Shown piece by piece: positions 36,112 through 45,879 of a stretch of DNA of 64,000 nucleotides (position 1 is its first letter; the number at the start of each line of letters is the position of its first letter). Origin of the DNA: Saprospiraceae bacterium. GTDB lineage: Bacteria > Bacteroidota > Bacteroidia > Chitinophagales > Saprospiraceae. The stretch is taken from NCBI GenBank assembly GCA_020630955.1, contig JAHDIE010000007.1, positions 1 to 64,000 on the forward strand, read 5' to 3'. Below the pieces are notes generated by a model. It saw only the letters and a program-made list of their open reading frames with translations. It was not told where the DNA came from and did not search any database. A program made the position numbers and the translations under genes.

Positions 36112-36354
36112 CTGAAGACTTCTTGTTTGGCTGATGTGATCTACCGATCATATTATTTTTTCCTTTTATCTGTAAAATAAAAATGTAAAAATTACCATGG
36201 CTTCGCTAGACAACTTAGTGAGTTATTGATTTACATTTGGACCAGAGGAATTCAGTTGAACCCGATCACTGAATAAGTTCTCACTTTCTCATTTCTGAAC
36301 AGTCGTCAATTCTGTCGACACTCATATTTATTTTATTAACCAAAACTCGTTCCC

Positions 36355-39300
36355 ATGTTTAGAACCGATAAAGCTAAGCGGTTTTGTATACCCATCTGGT
36401 GTACATTATTATTTATGCTTTTGATTGTCGGGAAATCAAAAGCTCAGACAAGCTGGATGGCCTGTAATAATCAGGTCAATATATCGATGGATGATGACTG
36501 TACAGTTACAGTAACACCCGATATGATTTTGGTAGGTGAGGCAACTTATCCACCACCATATAATGATCTCTCAAATTTTGAGATTCAAATTAGCCCTAAT
36601 GTACCTAACTCCGGCTCAGGAACCGGAATTGTTATTCATTCACCTGGACTTTATTCTGTTACGATTACAGAAACTGTATCAGGATATGCTAACAATTGTT
36701 GGGGCACCTTATTGGTTGAGGACAAATTACCACCAGAAATATTGGATTGCCCATGTCCTGTAGGTAATAATGATCCTGATTGCACATTGAAAGCAACTTG
36801 TGCAGAGATGGAAGAAATGTTAGAAGGCTATGATGAAGTCCTAGTCCCTTCATATACAGATTGTTCTACTACCTATCTTGGATTTCATGATGAAATTATC
36901 GAAAATGGACCATGTTACCCAGCAAAAGTGCATAGAACTTACGTTGTAACTGATGCCTATGGAAATAAGTCTACTTCATGTATCATGGAATATACTGTAG
37001 AACCAATCAACTTATATACTGATATCCACGATCCCCACAGTCCTGTTGAACTTCCTTGTACAAGCGGATACTCAACTACGGATGTATTTAACCATTATTA
37101 CCAGTTGAAACTTGAAGAGCTATTAGCTATTGCAACAACTGAAGAAGAAGAGGAAGAGGCTGAATACCTTGCTACTTTGTATGGTAACAAGTACGCATAT
37201 CCTTCAATAAATGGTACACCAATTACTACCACTGTCTGCAACCTTGCTGTAACAAAATCAGATCTTATTGTTCCAGCTTGCGAAGCATGTCCAGATATTA
37301 AGAAAGTCATTAGAAAATGGACTTATTTAGATTGGTGTAGCGGAGATTCTCATGAATACACTCAATTAATTGTAAATGGTAGCACAGACGGTCCAACCAT
37401 TGTTGCAAATAATGTAACAGCCTCTGTAGACCCTTGGGGATGCTATGCATCTATATTAATGCCACCACCTGAACATCTAAATGATAATTGTTCAGATGCT
37501 GTTAGCTATGATATAACCGGACCTTATGGTGTGATTATCACGGAAACAGAAAGTGGCCAATTCCATGTATCTAATGCTCCTAAAGGTGTACATACCTTCT
37601 ATTATAATGCATATGATTGTTGTGGTCAAGTTAACGCTGTTCCAGTTACAGTGACTGTAGTGGACGCAACACCTCCTGTAGCTATTGCAACCGAAAATAT
37701 CGTTGTCTCATTGACAACTGCAGTGGGAGGTACTGGAATCGCAAAACTTTATGCTGAATCTATTGATAAAGGTTCTCATGATGGATGCGGTCCTGTCAAA
37801 CTTGAAATTAGAAGAGAGGATCAAAATTGTGATATCGTTGGAAATACAACGTTCAACGATGATGAAGATCACAGTTATGATGATGAAGATGATTATGATA
37901 ATGGAGAATTTGTTAAATTCTGTTGTGCAGATTTAGATGCTAATGGCATTGATGAAGATGGAGATGGAATCATCGATTATTCTCAATATAAAGTTTGGTT
38001 GAGAGTATGGGATGATGGTGATATGGATGGATACTATGGATCTGAAGGAGACCATTATAATGAAGCATGGGCTTGGGTTAGATTAGAGAACAAAGTACCA
38101 CCTTCATTGTTATGTCCAGCTGATATTACAGTTGACTGTGAAGTAGATATACATGATTTATCAATTGTCGGTAGTGGTGCTGGTTACAACGCATGTGGTT
38201 CAGAAGGTGTAGATTACACCGATGAGTATCAAGATGGTGGTGCTTGTGGGTATGGAACCATTCATAGAAAATGGTATATTACTGAAAACCCAAGTGCGTA
38301 CTGTGTTCAAGTTATTGAAAGATTAGGACCAGATTATGATACAGACATCACCATAACTTTCCCTGAAGATTTGATTATCAATTGTATGACTGATACCATG
38401 CAAATGCCATACTGGGATGCCCCAGCTTGTAACTTGCTCGCATATAGTTTAGATAGTGATACTTTCTACTTTACAGAAGGGGCATGTCTAAAGATCAGAA
38501 ATGAATGGACAGTTATTGATTGGTGTACTTATAACCCAAATAGCCCATACACTGAGGGTATTTGGGAACACACACAAATCGTGAAAGTTATTGATGAAAC
38601 TGCTCCAGACTTGGCTTCATGTGATCCAATCATGCTAGAAGCTGATGAGGCAACTTGTGAAAACAATGCAGTAATGCTTACTCAGATCGCAGATGACTCA
38701 GGTTCGTGTGGCAGTAATAGAGTAAATTGGACAATTCAAGTAGACCTCTATGGTGATTGGAATTATGACTACACTTTTAGAAGCACTGTTCCGCCTGATC
38801 ATCCAGACTATGTTGCACCAACTACCTCAGGAGGTGAGGTGAAAATAACTTTACCAGATCCTGTAGTAGGAAGTATGGCTACACATAAAGTAAAATGGAC
38901 CGCAACAGATGGTTGTGGAAACGTAAGATCATGTACACAAGATTTTATGGTGGTGGATAAAAAAGCACCCACTCCATATTGTGTAAATGTTAGTTCAGCC
39001 TTAATGGATGATGGAGAAATTGAATTGTGGGCATGTGACTTTGACCTAGGAAGTTTTGACAATTGTTCTAGCAATGAAAACTTGAGATTTACATTCTCAG
39101 ATGTCAATCCTGCAGATGATCCTTTTTATAATGAATCAAGCAGATGTTCAGCAAGAACATTTACATGTGATGATGCACTAAATGATGCTGGCCAGACATC
39201 CCCCGTTGAGGTTTCAGTATATGTATGGGATGAAAAAGATAATTATGATTTCTGTACAGTATACTTAACCCTAGTTGACAATAATGGTGTTTGTGGCGAT

Positions 39301-40515
39301 AGCCTTGCTAATGCAAGAATTGGCGGCCAAATTGTAACCGAGTCCGGAGAAGAACTAACTCAAATTTCTGTAGAGCTTATGAGCTCAATTCCTGAATATC
39401 CTCTAGTAAATAATACAAATGAAAATGGTGAATTTTCATTTTACAATCTTCCAATGTTTATTGATTACGAAGTCACTACAGCAAAGAATGATGGCGCTTT
39501 GAATGGTGTTACAACACTCGATCTAGTGTTAATACAGAAGCATATACTTGACACAAAACCTTTGGATAGTCCATACAAAATGATTGCTGCGGATGCTAAC
39601 AATGACACTAAAATTTCAGCAGTTGATTTGATTCAGCTAAGGAAATTGATATTAGGAATCTATCAAGATTTCCCTAATAACAATAGTTGGAGATTCCCTA
39701 TTAAGGATCAGATTATGGCATTTGATAACCCATGGCCATTTACGGAAGTGATCAATATTGAAGCACTTGCCGAACCTATGATGGACAATGACTTTGTTGG
39801 GGTTAAAATTGGTGACGTAAATGGAACAGCAACGGCAAATCTACTTGGAGATGATACATCTTTTAGATCAGCTGAGAAATTGCAATTATACTTTGAAGAT
39901 TTGATAAGTAATATTGAGTCAGTCAGTGTTCCAGTAAAAATCAATTCCAATGAGTTGTTGAATGGAATGCAGATTACGCTTGAACATCCAGGTGCGGAAT
40001 TGCTACGGATAGAAGGCGCCTCGCTAGATATTTCAGATAACAATTATGTAACAACAGGCTCTTCTACAAGCTTTAGCTGGAGTAGTGGAAAAGCGGTTTC
40101 ATTAAACAATGGAGAGGTGTTATTTACCTTAGTGTTTAAAGGAGATGTTGTTAAAAATATTTTTGGTTCTGATAATAACCTTATTTCAGAGGCATATGTA
40201 GGTGAAAATTTGGAAATAATGGATGTTGAATTTGGACAAAACAAGGATGCATTCGTTAATGAATTGTATCAAAATAGTCCTAACCCTTTTAGTGAATCTA
40301 CAACGATTAGATTTTCATTGGTAAAAGATGGGGACGTTATGGTTAAATTCTACGATGTTTCTGGGAAAATGGTAAAAACAGTTTCAGGAAACTATAAAGC
40401 CGGTATGAATCAATTGACAATCGGTGCAAAAGAACTTGAAGGTTCGGGAGTATTGTATTATCAAATGGAAACAGAAGGCTTTACAGCGACCCGAAAAATG
40501 ATAATTATTGAATAA
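36355..40515 (+). CDS. T9SS-secreted multidomain protein with dockerin and cohesin-like domains
   Basis: A 1386-residue surface protein. A signal peptide (to about SKAQ) is followed by several HYR/Ig-like beta domains (30-980) with many Cys, for example in CPADITVDC and VVDKKAPTPYC. A very acidic, probably calcium-binding stretch lies at about 500-580 (DDEDHSYDDED and GIDEDGDGIIDYSQ). A carboxypeptidase-like beta module (about 985-1040) precedes a dockerin type I pair (1049-1105; VTTLDLVLIQKHIL and DANNDTKISAVDLIQLRKLI). A cohesin-like domain (1175-1292) and a type A T9SS tail (1302-1386, SPNPFSESTTI) follow. Possibly structural or adhesive; no catalytic residues seen. Monocistronic with a terminator. 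Confidence 0.88.
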   Translation: MFRTDKAKRFCIPIWCTLLFMLLIVGKSKAQTSWMACNNQVNISMDDDCTVTVTPDMILVGEATYPPPYNDLSNFEIQISPNVPNSGSGTGIVIHSPGLYSVTITETVSGYANNCWGTLLVEDKLPPEILDCPCPVGNNDPDCTLKATCAEMEEMLEGYDEVLVPSYTDCSTTYLGFHDEIIENGPCYPAKVHRTYVVTDAYGNKSTSCIMEYTVEPINLYTDIHDPHSPVELPCTSGYSTTDVFNHYYQLKLEELLAIATTEEEEEEAEYLATLYGNKYAYPSINGTPITTTVCNLAVTKSDLIVPACEACPDIKKVIRKWTYLDWCSGDSHEYTQLIVNGSTDGPTIVANNVTASVDPWGCYASILMPPPEHLNDNCSDAVSYDITGPYGVIITETESGQFHVSNAPKGVHTFYYNAYDCCGQVNAVPVTVTVVDATPPVAIATENIVVSLTTAVGGTGIAKLYAESIDKGSHDGCGPVKLEIRREDQNCDIVGNTTFNDDEDHSYDDEDDYDNGEFVKFCCADLDANGIDEDGDGIIDYSQYKVWLRVWDDGDMDGYYGSEGDHYNEAWAWVRLENKVPPSLLCPADITVDCEVDIHDLSIVGSGAGYNACGSEGVDYTDEYQDGGACGYGTIHRKWYITENPSAYCVQVIERLGPDYDTDITITFPEDLIINCMTDTMQMPYWDAPACNLLAYSLDSDTFYFTEGACLKIRNEWTVIDWCTYNPNSPYTEGIWEHTQIVKVIDETAPDLASCDPIMLEADEATCENNAVMLTQIADDSGSCGSNRVNWTIQVDLYGDWNYDYTFRSTVPPDHPDYVAPTTSGGEVKITLPDPVVGSMATHKVKWTATDGCGNVRSCTQDFMVVDKKAPTPYCVNVSSALMDDGEIELWACDFDLGSFDNCSSNENLRFTFSDVNPADDPFYNESSRCSARTFTCDDALNDAGQTSPVEVSVYVWDEKDNYDFCTVYLTLVDNNGVCGDSLANARIGGQIVTESGEELTQISVELMSSIPEYPLVNNTNENGEFSFYNLPMFIDYEVTTAKNDGALNGVTTLDLVLIQKHILDTKPLDSPYKMIAADANNDTKISAVDLIQLRKLILGIYQDFPNNNSWRFPIKDQIMAFDNPWPFTEVINIEALAEPMMDNDFVGVKIGDVNGTATANLLGDDTSFRSAEKLQLYFEDLISNIESVSVPVKINSNELLNGMQITLEHPGAELLRIEGASLDISDNNYVTTGSSTSFSWSSGKAVSLNNGEVLFTLVFKGDVVKNIFGSDNNLISEAYVGENLEIMDVEFGQNKDAFVNELYQNSPNPFSESTTIRFSLVKDGDVMVKFYDVSGKMVKTVSGNYKAGMNQLTIGAKELEGSGVLYYQMETEGFTATRKMIIIE

Positions 40516-40540
40516 AAGAGGAATTTAGATAGAATGAATG

Positions 40541-40573
40541 GGGTCCTTTATATGTAAAGGGCCCTATTTTTTT
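40541..40573 (+). terminator. Rho-independent terminator
   Basis: GGGTCCTTTA pairs with TAAAGGGCCC around TATG, followed by a T run. It ends the 1386-residue T9SS protein gene. Confidence 0.85.
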
Positions 40574-40604
40574 GCCTTATTCTAAAAAATAAATAAGAAA
40601 GAAA

Positions 40605-40612
40605 TAACTTTG
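40605..40612 (+). promoter_or_regulatory. Promoter -7 element of DUF6089-like gene
   Basis: TAACTTTG fits TAnnTTTG and lies 17 bases before the start codon at 40629. I cannot find a well-placed TTTG upstream. Confidence 0.4.
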
Positions 40613-40628
40613 TGCGTTATTAGCAAAG

Positions 40629-41453
40629 ATGATTAAACAAGTACTTTATTCATTATTATCCTTCTCAATTTGTATATCCCTAACGATACAGGAAGCAAAT
40701 GCTCAACGTGGTCAAGAGTTAGGAGGTTATATTGGTCTAGGTCATTATTTCGGTGATTTAAACACAGATTATAGCGTTAATGATCCGGGACTAGCCTTTG
40801 GTCTTGTAGCTAGAAGGAATTTTAACGATCGAGTATGTCTTGAAGGTAGCTTTAATTACGCACGCTTGAGTGCTTCCGACCATGACTCCCAAAATAGCTA
40901 TGAGAGAACTAGAAACTTATCATTCTTCTCAAATACTTTTGATGCCTCGCTTTCTCTTGAGTTTAATTTCTTTACATACATCCATGGCGATAGAAGATAT
41001 TTCTATACCCCATATGCCTCTATTGGTATTGCAGCTAGCAAATTTAATCCTCGAACAGAGCTCAATGGAACCAAATACAATTTAAAAGATTTTGGAACTG
41101 AAGGTCAAGATGGTTATGGAACGATTAGCCCAGGCTTGGCATTTGCGATTGGCTTTAAATGGGATCTCAACTACAGGTGGAGTTTTAATGCTGGACTTAA
41201 AGCTCGAAGATTAACCACAGATTATCTAGATGACGTTAGTACAGTTTATCCTGAGATAAATTCACTTCAAGGTGGACCTACAGGAATTGCTGCTCAACTT
41301 TCAGATAGAAGTGGAGTTGAAGGCTTTGCTACCTCTGGCAAACAAAGGGGTAATAGTATGAACAATGATACCTACGCTATTCTTCATATTAGCATTGTGA
41401 GATTTTTCTCACAACTAGAATGTCCCAAAGTGTCAAAGATTGATCCATTCTAA
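40629..41453 (+). CDS. DUF6089/PorG-like outer-membrane beta-barrel protein
   Basis: A 274-residue predicted outer-membrane protein: signal peptide (cleavage after EANAQ), then LGGYIGLGHYFGDLN, alternating amphipathic strands, and the family's landmark YFYTPYASIGIAA and NYRWSFNAGLKARRLTTDYLDDVS. DUF6089 proteins include PorG, an outer-membrane part of the type IX secretion machine, and many relatives. That would suit the many T9SS cargo genes in this window, but whether this copy is PorG itself cannot be decided by eye. Its stop codon overlaps the yjbQ start (TAATG). Confidence 0.82.
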   Translation: MIKQVLYSLLSFSICISLTIQEANAQRGQELGGYIGLGHYFGDLNTDYSVNDPGLAFGLVARRNFNDRVCLEGSFNYARLSASDHDSQNSYERTRNLSFFSNTFDASLSLEFNFFTYIHGDRRYFYTPYASIGIAASKFNPRTELNGTKYNLKDFGTEGQDGYGTISPGLAFAIGFKWDLNYRWSFNAGLKARRLTTDYLDDVSTVYPEINSLQGGPTGIAAQLSDRSGVEGFATSGKQRGNSMNNDTYAILHISIVRFFSQLECPKVSKIDPF

Positions 41454-41863
41454 TGATTGATCATCATACTTTTGCATTGACAGCGAAGCCTCGAGGTTAT
41501 CATATCATTACAGAGGAAATAATGCAAAACATTGACATATTACCAGATAATGGTCTTTTGAATTTGTTCATCCATCATACCTCAGCAGCAATTACAATTA
41601 ATGAAGCGGCTGACCCTGATGTATTGGAGGATTTTGAATCTATCTTTAATTTCATTATCCCAGAAAATCTTCCATTCTTGAAACACACCATCGAAGGGCC
41701 AGATGATATGCCTGCGCATATAAAAGCTGCCATGATAGGGCATTCAGTTCAAATTCCTATCATCAATGGTAAACTAGGTTTAGGCACTTGGCAAGGGATA
41801 TATCTTTGTGAATTCAGAAATAGGGGTGGGAGTAGAAAGATAACTGCTACGGTTTTTCAATAG
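41453..41863 (+). CDS. yjbQ: YjbQ family protein
   Basis: A 136-residue UPF0047 protein, the full length of the family. Signature segments are LFIHHTSAAITINEAADPDV and GTWQGIYLCEFRNRGG. Members have weak thiamine-phosphate synthase activity when overproduced, but the natural reaction is not settled. It is translated together with the outer-membrane protein gene through a one-base overlap, though no functional link is apparent. Confidence 0.93.
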   Translation: MIDHHTFALTAKPRGYHIITEEIMQNIDILPDNGLLNLFIHHTSAAITINEAADPDVLEDFESIFNFIIPENLPFLKHTIEGPDDMPAHIKAAMIGHSVQIPIINGKLGLGTWQGIYLCEFRNRGGSRKITATVFQ

Positions 41864-41884
41864 TAATCAAATATGAGTACTTTA

Positions 41885-42643
41885 TTAATGAACATTAACA
41901 CCGTAACCAGAGATATTCAATAAGTTGACAACACAACTGTTCATATCTCCAATGGTTAAAACCATTTCCTGTTGTACACTTGTTCCATCTTCAAGTCTAG
42001 CTGGAATCATGTTTGGCATATTACAAATTGATTCAATCAAGATTTGGTCAGTAGCTTCGTCGCCGGAACTTTGGAAAACAAAAGGATCTATAATAACACC
42101 CGTTTCCGTTACTTGAAACTTGATTGCCGTTAATTGGTGTTGATTAAAAACACTATGGTCAATTTTTGACAGTAGAGCAATGTCTAGATATTTTTCTAAG
42201 GCTTCTTTCCCACCATGAAACTGGGCGTCTTTTTGGGGCCTTGTCTTGATAGAAAAATTGATTTCCTGTTCCTTATTATTGCTTAGCTTATTCTTGGGGA
42301 TATACATCACAGATATTTCAATAGCCGCTTCATCATCTGCTGAAATAATTAAACCTAGTTGGTTTTGTGTGAGAATGGAATCCAATCCTAGTTCTTTTCT
42401 TAATTGTCCATTTACCAATGTTTTAATTTCTACAGAATTATATTGGGCTACCCATGAAGGTTTATAATGTCGATTTAATCCAGATAATGTTCTTGCTTTG
42501 CGCAAATTTTCTTTAGAAATGGAAAGGAAGGGGTGGTTAGCATGGATGGCACAACTAAATTCAAAGTCACTTTTTTGCGCACTTGCAGAATTGGAGTGAA
42601 CCATAAAAAATGAGGATATTAATATGAAAAAGAAATTGTGCAC
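41885..42643 (-). CDS. Exported protein with TonB-C-like domain
   Basis: A 252-residue protein with a signal peptide (cleavage near SASAQ). The C-terminal part, TAIKFQVTETGVIIDPFVFQ and SSGDEATDQILIESICNMPN, is like the TonB C-terminal domain, including the sequence of a strand followed by helix and MPxxxPA. No N-terminal membrane anchor or proline-rich region is present, so it does not work as an ordinary TonB. The N-terminal half is not recognised. Many such free TonB-C-like periplasmic proteins exist in Bacteroidota, role unknown. Confidence 0.65.
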   Translation of the reverse strand: MHNFFFILISSFFMVHSNSASAQKSDFEFSCAIHANHPFLSISKENLRKARTLSGLNRHYKPSWVAQYNSVEIKTLVNGQLRKELGLDSILTQNQLGLIISADDEAAIEISVMYIPKNKLSNNKEQEINFSIKTRPQKDAQFHGGKEALEKYLDIALLSKIDHSVFNQHQLTAIKFQVTETGVIIDPFVFQSSGDEATDQILIESICNMPNMIPARLEDGTSVQQEMVLTIGDMNSCVVNLLNISGYGVNVH

Positions 42644-42741
42644 AAATTAAAGTTAGAAATATTTTGTTTCAAGAAGAGCTAAGTTGTTGAAAGAGGAATT
42701 TTTTTAACATCAAATTGACAACTTTTGCCGAAAGGCAGATT

Positions 42742-43365
42742 CTAAATGAAGCGATATACAATCAAGCCGATACCAAAAATAATCAAAAACACTCCAGCGA
42801 TATTGGTTGCAAAATCTATATGCTTAAGTTTTAGGCTATTTCGAATATAACTGGCAGCTGCTATTTTAAGCAAGTCGGAAGCTATGATCACGAACATGAT
42901 TGTGCCAAGAAAAATAATGGTATTCGTAATGCTTATTCCTCTTGCAAATACTTGTGTCGCAATCACGCCTAGCCAAAATATATAGGTAAAAGGATTCAAT
43001 GTGTTGACCAGAAATCCTTTTGTCCAAAAGCCAAAATAATTTTTTGCTGAATAGGTCTTCCCATCGAAATTGACTGATGCTTTGTGCTTGAGCATGTAGA
43101 TACCAAAAAGAATCATAACAATTCCTCCAGCAATCGCCATATAAAGATTAAAAGTTTCATTGGCGACCAATTCCTTGACCAAGGAAACAAGGCCAAGCAT
43201 GGTCCCAATGATTAGCATATCACTACTCCAGATTCCAATTCCTACAGTCATTCCTGGCTTCAGACCTTTTTCAAGAGAAGTCTGAACCAAAGCAACAAAA
43301 ATAGGGCCCATTGAAAGCGTTAGAATCAGCCCAAAACCCAAACCTTCAAGAATATACTGCATCAT
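42742..43365 (-). CDS. LysE family translocator
   Basis: A 207-residue inner-membrane protein with six predicted helices, belonging to the LysE/RhtB family of amino-acid exporters. The N-terminal segment GLILTLSMGPIFVALVQTSL and FLVNTLNPFTYIFWLGV (with the NPF motif) are diagnostic. The exported substrate is not determinable from sequence. Transcribed alone. Confidence 0.9.
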   Translation of the reverse strand: MMQYILEGLGFGLILTLSMGPIFVALVQTSLEKGLKPGMTVGIGIWSSDMLIIGTMLGLVSLVKELVANETFNLYMAIAGGIVMILFGIYMLKHKASVNFDGKTYSAKNYFGFWTKGFLVNTLNPFTYIFWLGVIATQVFARGISITNTIIFLGTIMFVIIASDLLKIAAASYIRNSLKLKHIDFATNIAGVFLIIFGIGLIVYRFI

Positions 43366-43434
43366 TGATTTCTAGGATCACAATATAAAAATACCTACTC
43401 AATTTTGACGAAGATAATCTTCTTGGTAACCCAG

Positions 43435-43469
43435 AAAAAAAGCCTCAACAGAAATGTTGAGGCTTTTTT
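43435..43469. terminator. Terminator of the tail-specific protease gene
   Basis: AAAAAAGCCTCAACA pairs with TGTTGAGGCTTTTTT around GAAA: a near-perfect 15-base stem with A and T runs on both sides. It lies just past the stop codon of the minus-strand protease gene. Confidence 0.9.
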
Positions 43470-43471
43470 GG

Positions 43472-45565
43472 TTAATTATGGGAGATTAAATCACTCATAA
43501 TATGCATGACTTCTGTGAGATAAAAGTCCTTTTGGACACCTTTTAACCACTCATCATTTCTAGCTTTTTTAGATTCATCAGATTCAAGACTTGCAAGATC
43601 TTGTTCAAGATTATGAATTTTTAAATTTTCAATATCTATATCATACAAATCTTTAAATTTATCTGAAGCCTCTTTGCGTTCATCCATTTTTTCTACGTAA
43701 CTATTATAATCAAGAGGGTAGCTGCTATCATCTCTAATTTCTTTAAGGCGTTTAGCATTTTCTAAAACCAATTGAAAGTTTTCATCATCAGCTATTCTGG
43801 CAGCACTTCTAGAGACATAATAATCCATATCATTGATATTATAAGTGCTCTGGCTATATTCTACTTCGTCAATTTCAGACCAATCCATTGCATAATCATA
43901 ATCTTTTTCACCAGTCTCAATGTAGTGGTAATTATCTGGCAAGATAATATCAGGAACTACTCCTTTTAATTGAGTAGATCCACCATTGACTCTATAAAAT
44001 TTCTGCATACTGATCTTCAGGTTGCCAAGCGGTTTAAATTTGTCATCTCCTCTGAATGCTTCATCTAGATCAACAAATCGCTGCACTGTTCCTTTGCCAA
44101 AAGTAGATTTACTACCAACCACAATAGCTCGGTTGTAGTCTTGAACAGCGGCCGCTAAAATTTCTGAGGCAGAAGCAGAAAATTGATTGACCATGACAAT
44201 GAGTGGTCCAGTATATTGTACCTCATCATCTTGATCTTTGTATAAATAGGCCTTTTTGTTTCTAGGTTTTACTTGAACAATAGGTCCATCTTCAATAAAT
44301 AATCCTGACATGGTTACAACATCACGTAAAGAGCCACCACCATTGTTCCTTAGGTCTAGGATTATACCATTGACATTGTTTTCTTTGAGCTTTTCGATTT
44401 CAGCTGCAACATCTTTGGCGCAACTGTTACCGACCTTGCCTTCAAAACTATCATAGAATCTAGGTAATTTTATGTAGCCAATATTTTCGGAGACCTCTGG
44501 AAAATCTAAGATGAGTGACTTTGCAAAACCTTCATCTATAATTACTTCGTCCCTTTCTATTTCGATAACTTTCACTTCTCCATCAGTGCTTTTTACTGTT
44601 AAGAATACGACAGTGCCTGGTTCTCCTCGGATGTAGGTAACCACTTCATCCACTCGCATACCTTGTATGTTTATGGCTTCTTCTTCACCTTTTTGTCTAA
44701 CCTTCATGATAAGATCATTGGCTTGAAGTTCTTTTCCTTTCCAAGCTGGACCCCCGGGGATTATTTCGGTAACCTTTGTGTATTCTCCATCAGCGACCAA
44801 TCTTGCACCAATTCCCTTTAATTTACCACCCATTCTAATATCAAAATCTTCTTTTTCTTTTGGATTGAAGTAATCGGAATGAGGATCATATACATGAGTT
44901 AAAGTGTTTACGTAAGTTTCAAAATAATCTGACCTCTTTGTTTTGTCTAAACGTGTAAACCAATCTTCATAAGATTCTTTCATTTCCTCTGTAGCCTTTA
45001 CTTTTAACTCGTCAAAACTCAGTTTTTCCAGGCTATCTTTTTGGTTCTCTTGCTTTTCTTTGATTCTATCAATAAGGTCATAGCTTAGCATATCTAACCA
45101 AAATTGTTCGAGCTCTTTTTCATCTTTTACAAAACTTCTTTTTTCAGAATCCATCTCAATGTTTCTTTGAGAAGAAAGTGGTATGTCTGTTTCTATTAGT
45201 TTGCTAAATATTAATTTTGCACGTTCGTGACCATATTCTAGTTTTTCCATCGATAGATCGAAGAATCCAGTAGTTCTTAAGTTTACCTGATCATCGATTT
45301 GTGTTTTAAACGCGTCCAACTCTTTGATCTCAAGTTCGGTTAAAAACCTTTTGCCATTGTCAATATAATCAAGGTATAATTCATAAGTTTTTTCTGAAAA
45401 ATCGTCGTCAATCGTTTTTGGAGAGAAGTGATAGGCATCCAAAAACCGAACAACAGCGTCAAGAATCATGCTTTCTTTTTCGGCAAAATCTACCTGTGGG
45501 TACCAAGCTGCAAACATCCCACTGATGGCAAAAAGACCTATTAATATTAAACTCTTCATATTCAT
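43472..45565 (-). CDS. prc: Tail-specific (carboxy-terminal processing) protease, S41
   Basis: A 697-residue periplasmic protease of the Prc/Tsp type. Signal peptide at the N-terminus, helical N-terminal domain (to about 230), PDZ domain (about 240-330, GIGARLVADGEYTKV...), and S41 catalytic core with GIILDLRNNGGGSL, the serine in SASASEILAAA and the lysine in KSTFGKGT. The C-terminal helical DUF3340-like part completes the chain. It degrades or trims envelope proteins from their C-termini. Normal length. Transcribed alone with a strong terminator. Confidence 0.93.
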   Translation of the reverse strand: MNMKSLILIGLFAISGMFAAWYPQVDFAEKESMILDAVVRFLDAYHFSPKTIDDDFSEKTYELYLDYIDNGKRFLTELEIKELDAFKTQIDDQVNLRTTGFFDLSMEKLEYGHERAKLIFSKLIETDIPLSSQRNIEMDSEKRSFVKDEKELEQFWLDMLSYDLIDRIKEKQENQKDSLEKLSFDELKVKATEEMKESYEDWFTRLDKTKRSDYFETYVNTLTHVYDPHSDYFNPKEKEDFDIRMGGKLKGIGARLVADGEYTKVTEIIPGGPAWKGKELQANDLIMKVRQKGEEEAINIQGMRVDEVVTYIRGEPGTVVFLTVKSTDGEVKVIEIERDEVIIDEGFAKSLILDFPEVSENIGYIKLPRFYDSFEGKVGNSCAKDVAAEIEKLKENNVNGIILDLRNNGGGSLRDVVTMSGLFIEDGPIVQVKPRNKKAYLYKDQDDEVQYTGPLIVMVNQFSASASEILAAAVQDYNRAIVVGSKSTFGKGTVQRFVDLDEAFRGDDKFKPLGNLKISMQKFYRVNGGSTQLKGVVPDIILPDNYHYIETGEKDYDYAMDWSEIDEVEYSQSTYNINDMDYYVSRSAARIADDENFQLVLENAKRLKEIRDDSSYPLDYNSYVEKMDERKEASDKFKDLYDIDIENLKIHNLEQDLASLESDESKKARNDEWLKGVQKDFYLTEVMHIMSDLISHN

Positions 45566-45879
45566 TATGTTATTTCTAATTCAATCACTTTCTAAATTTA
45601 GGCATTTTTCGCTTTAGAATCATATCGAAAAAGTCCTTAATACAACATTAACGCTCGTCTGAGGGGCGAATGTTTTGTATATCTAGATACAAATATAATA
45701 TGATGTATTTATTTAATGTGTAATTAATTGATAACCAAATATTATGCCCACTTATGTAAATGTTTTTTTCGACGAAATGAACCAATGCATGTAGAACTGA
45801 TTTTCTATTTATGAAAAAAATAAGACTTTACTAAGTTTTAGCAAGGCTTATAAAATATATTTGCAGCAAATTCTTAAAA
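45566..45879. other. Intergenic region between prc and yebC
   Basis: A 314-base gap between divergent genes. It contains an inverted repeat TTTGTAT-N6-ATACAAA at 45674-45693, AT-rich filler, and the yebC promoter element at its right end. I see no gene, tRNA or conserved RNA. Confidence 0.5.
45856..45863 (+). promoter_or_regulatory. yebC promoter -7 element
   Basis: TATATTTG matches TAnnTTTG and lies 17 bases before the start codon, so the leader would be very short. A T-rich stretch about 17 bases upstream could stand in for the TTTG element. Confidence 0.5.

Noticed and set aside
45674-45693. Inverted repeat as a terminator
   Set aside because: It lies between divergent gene starts, has no T run, and its arms are AT-rich.
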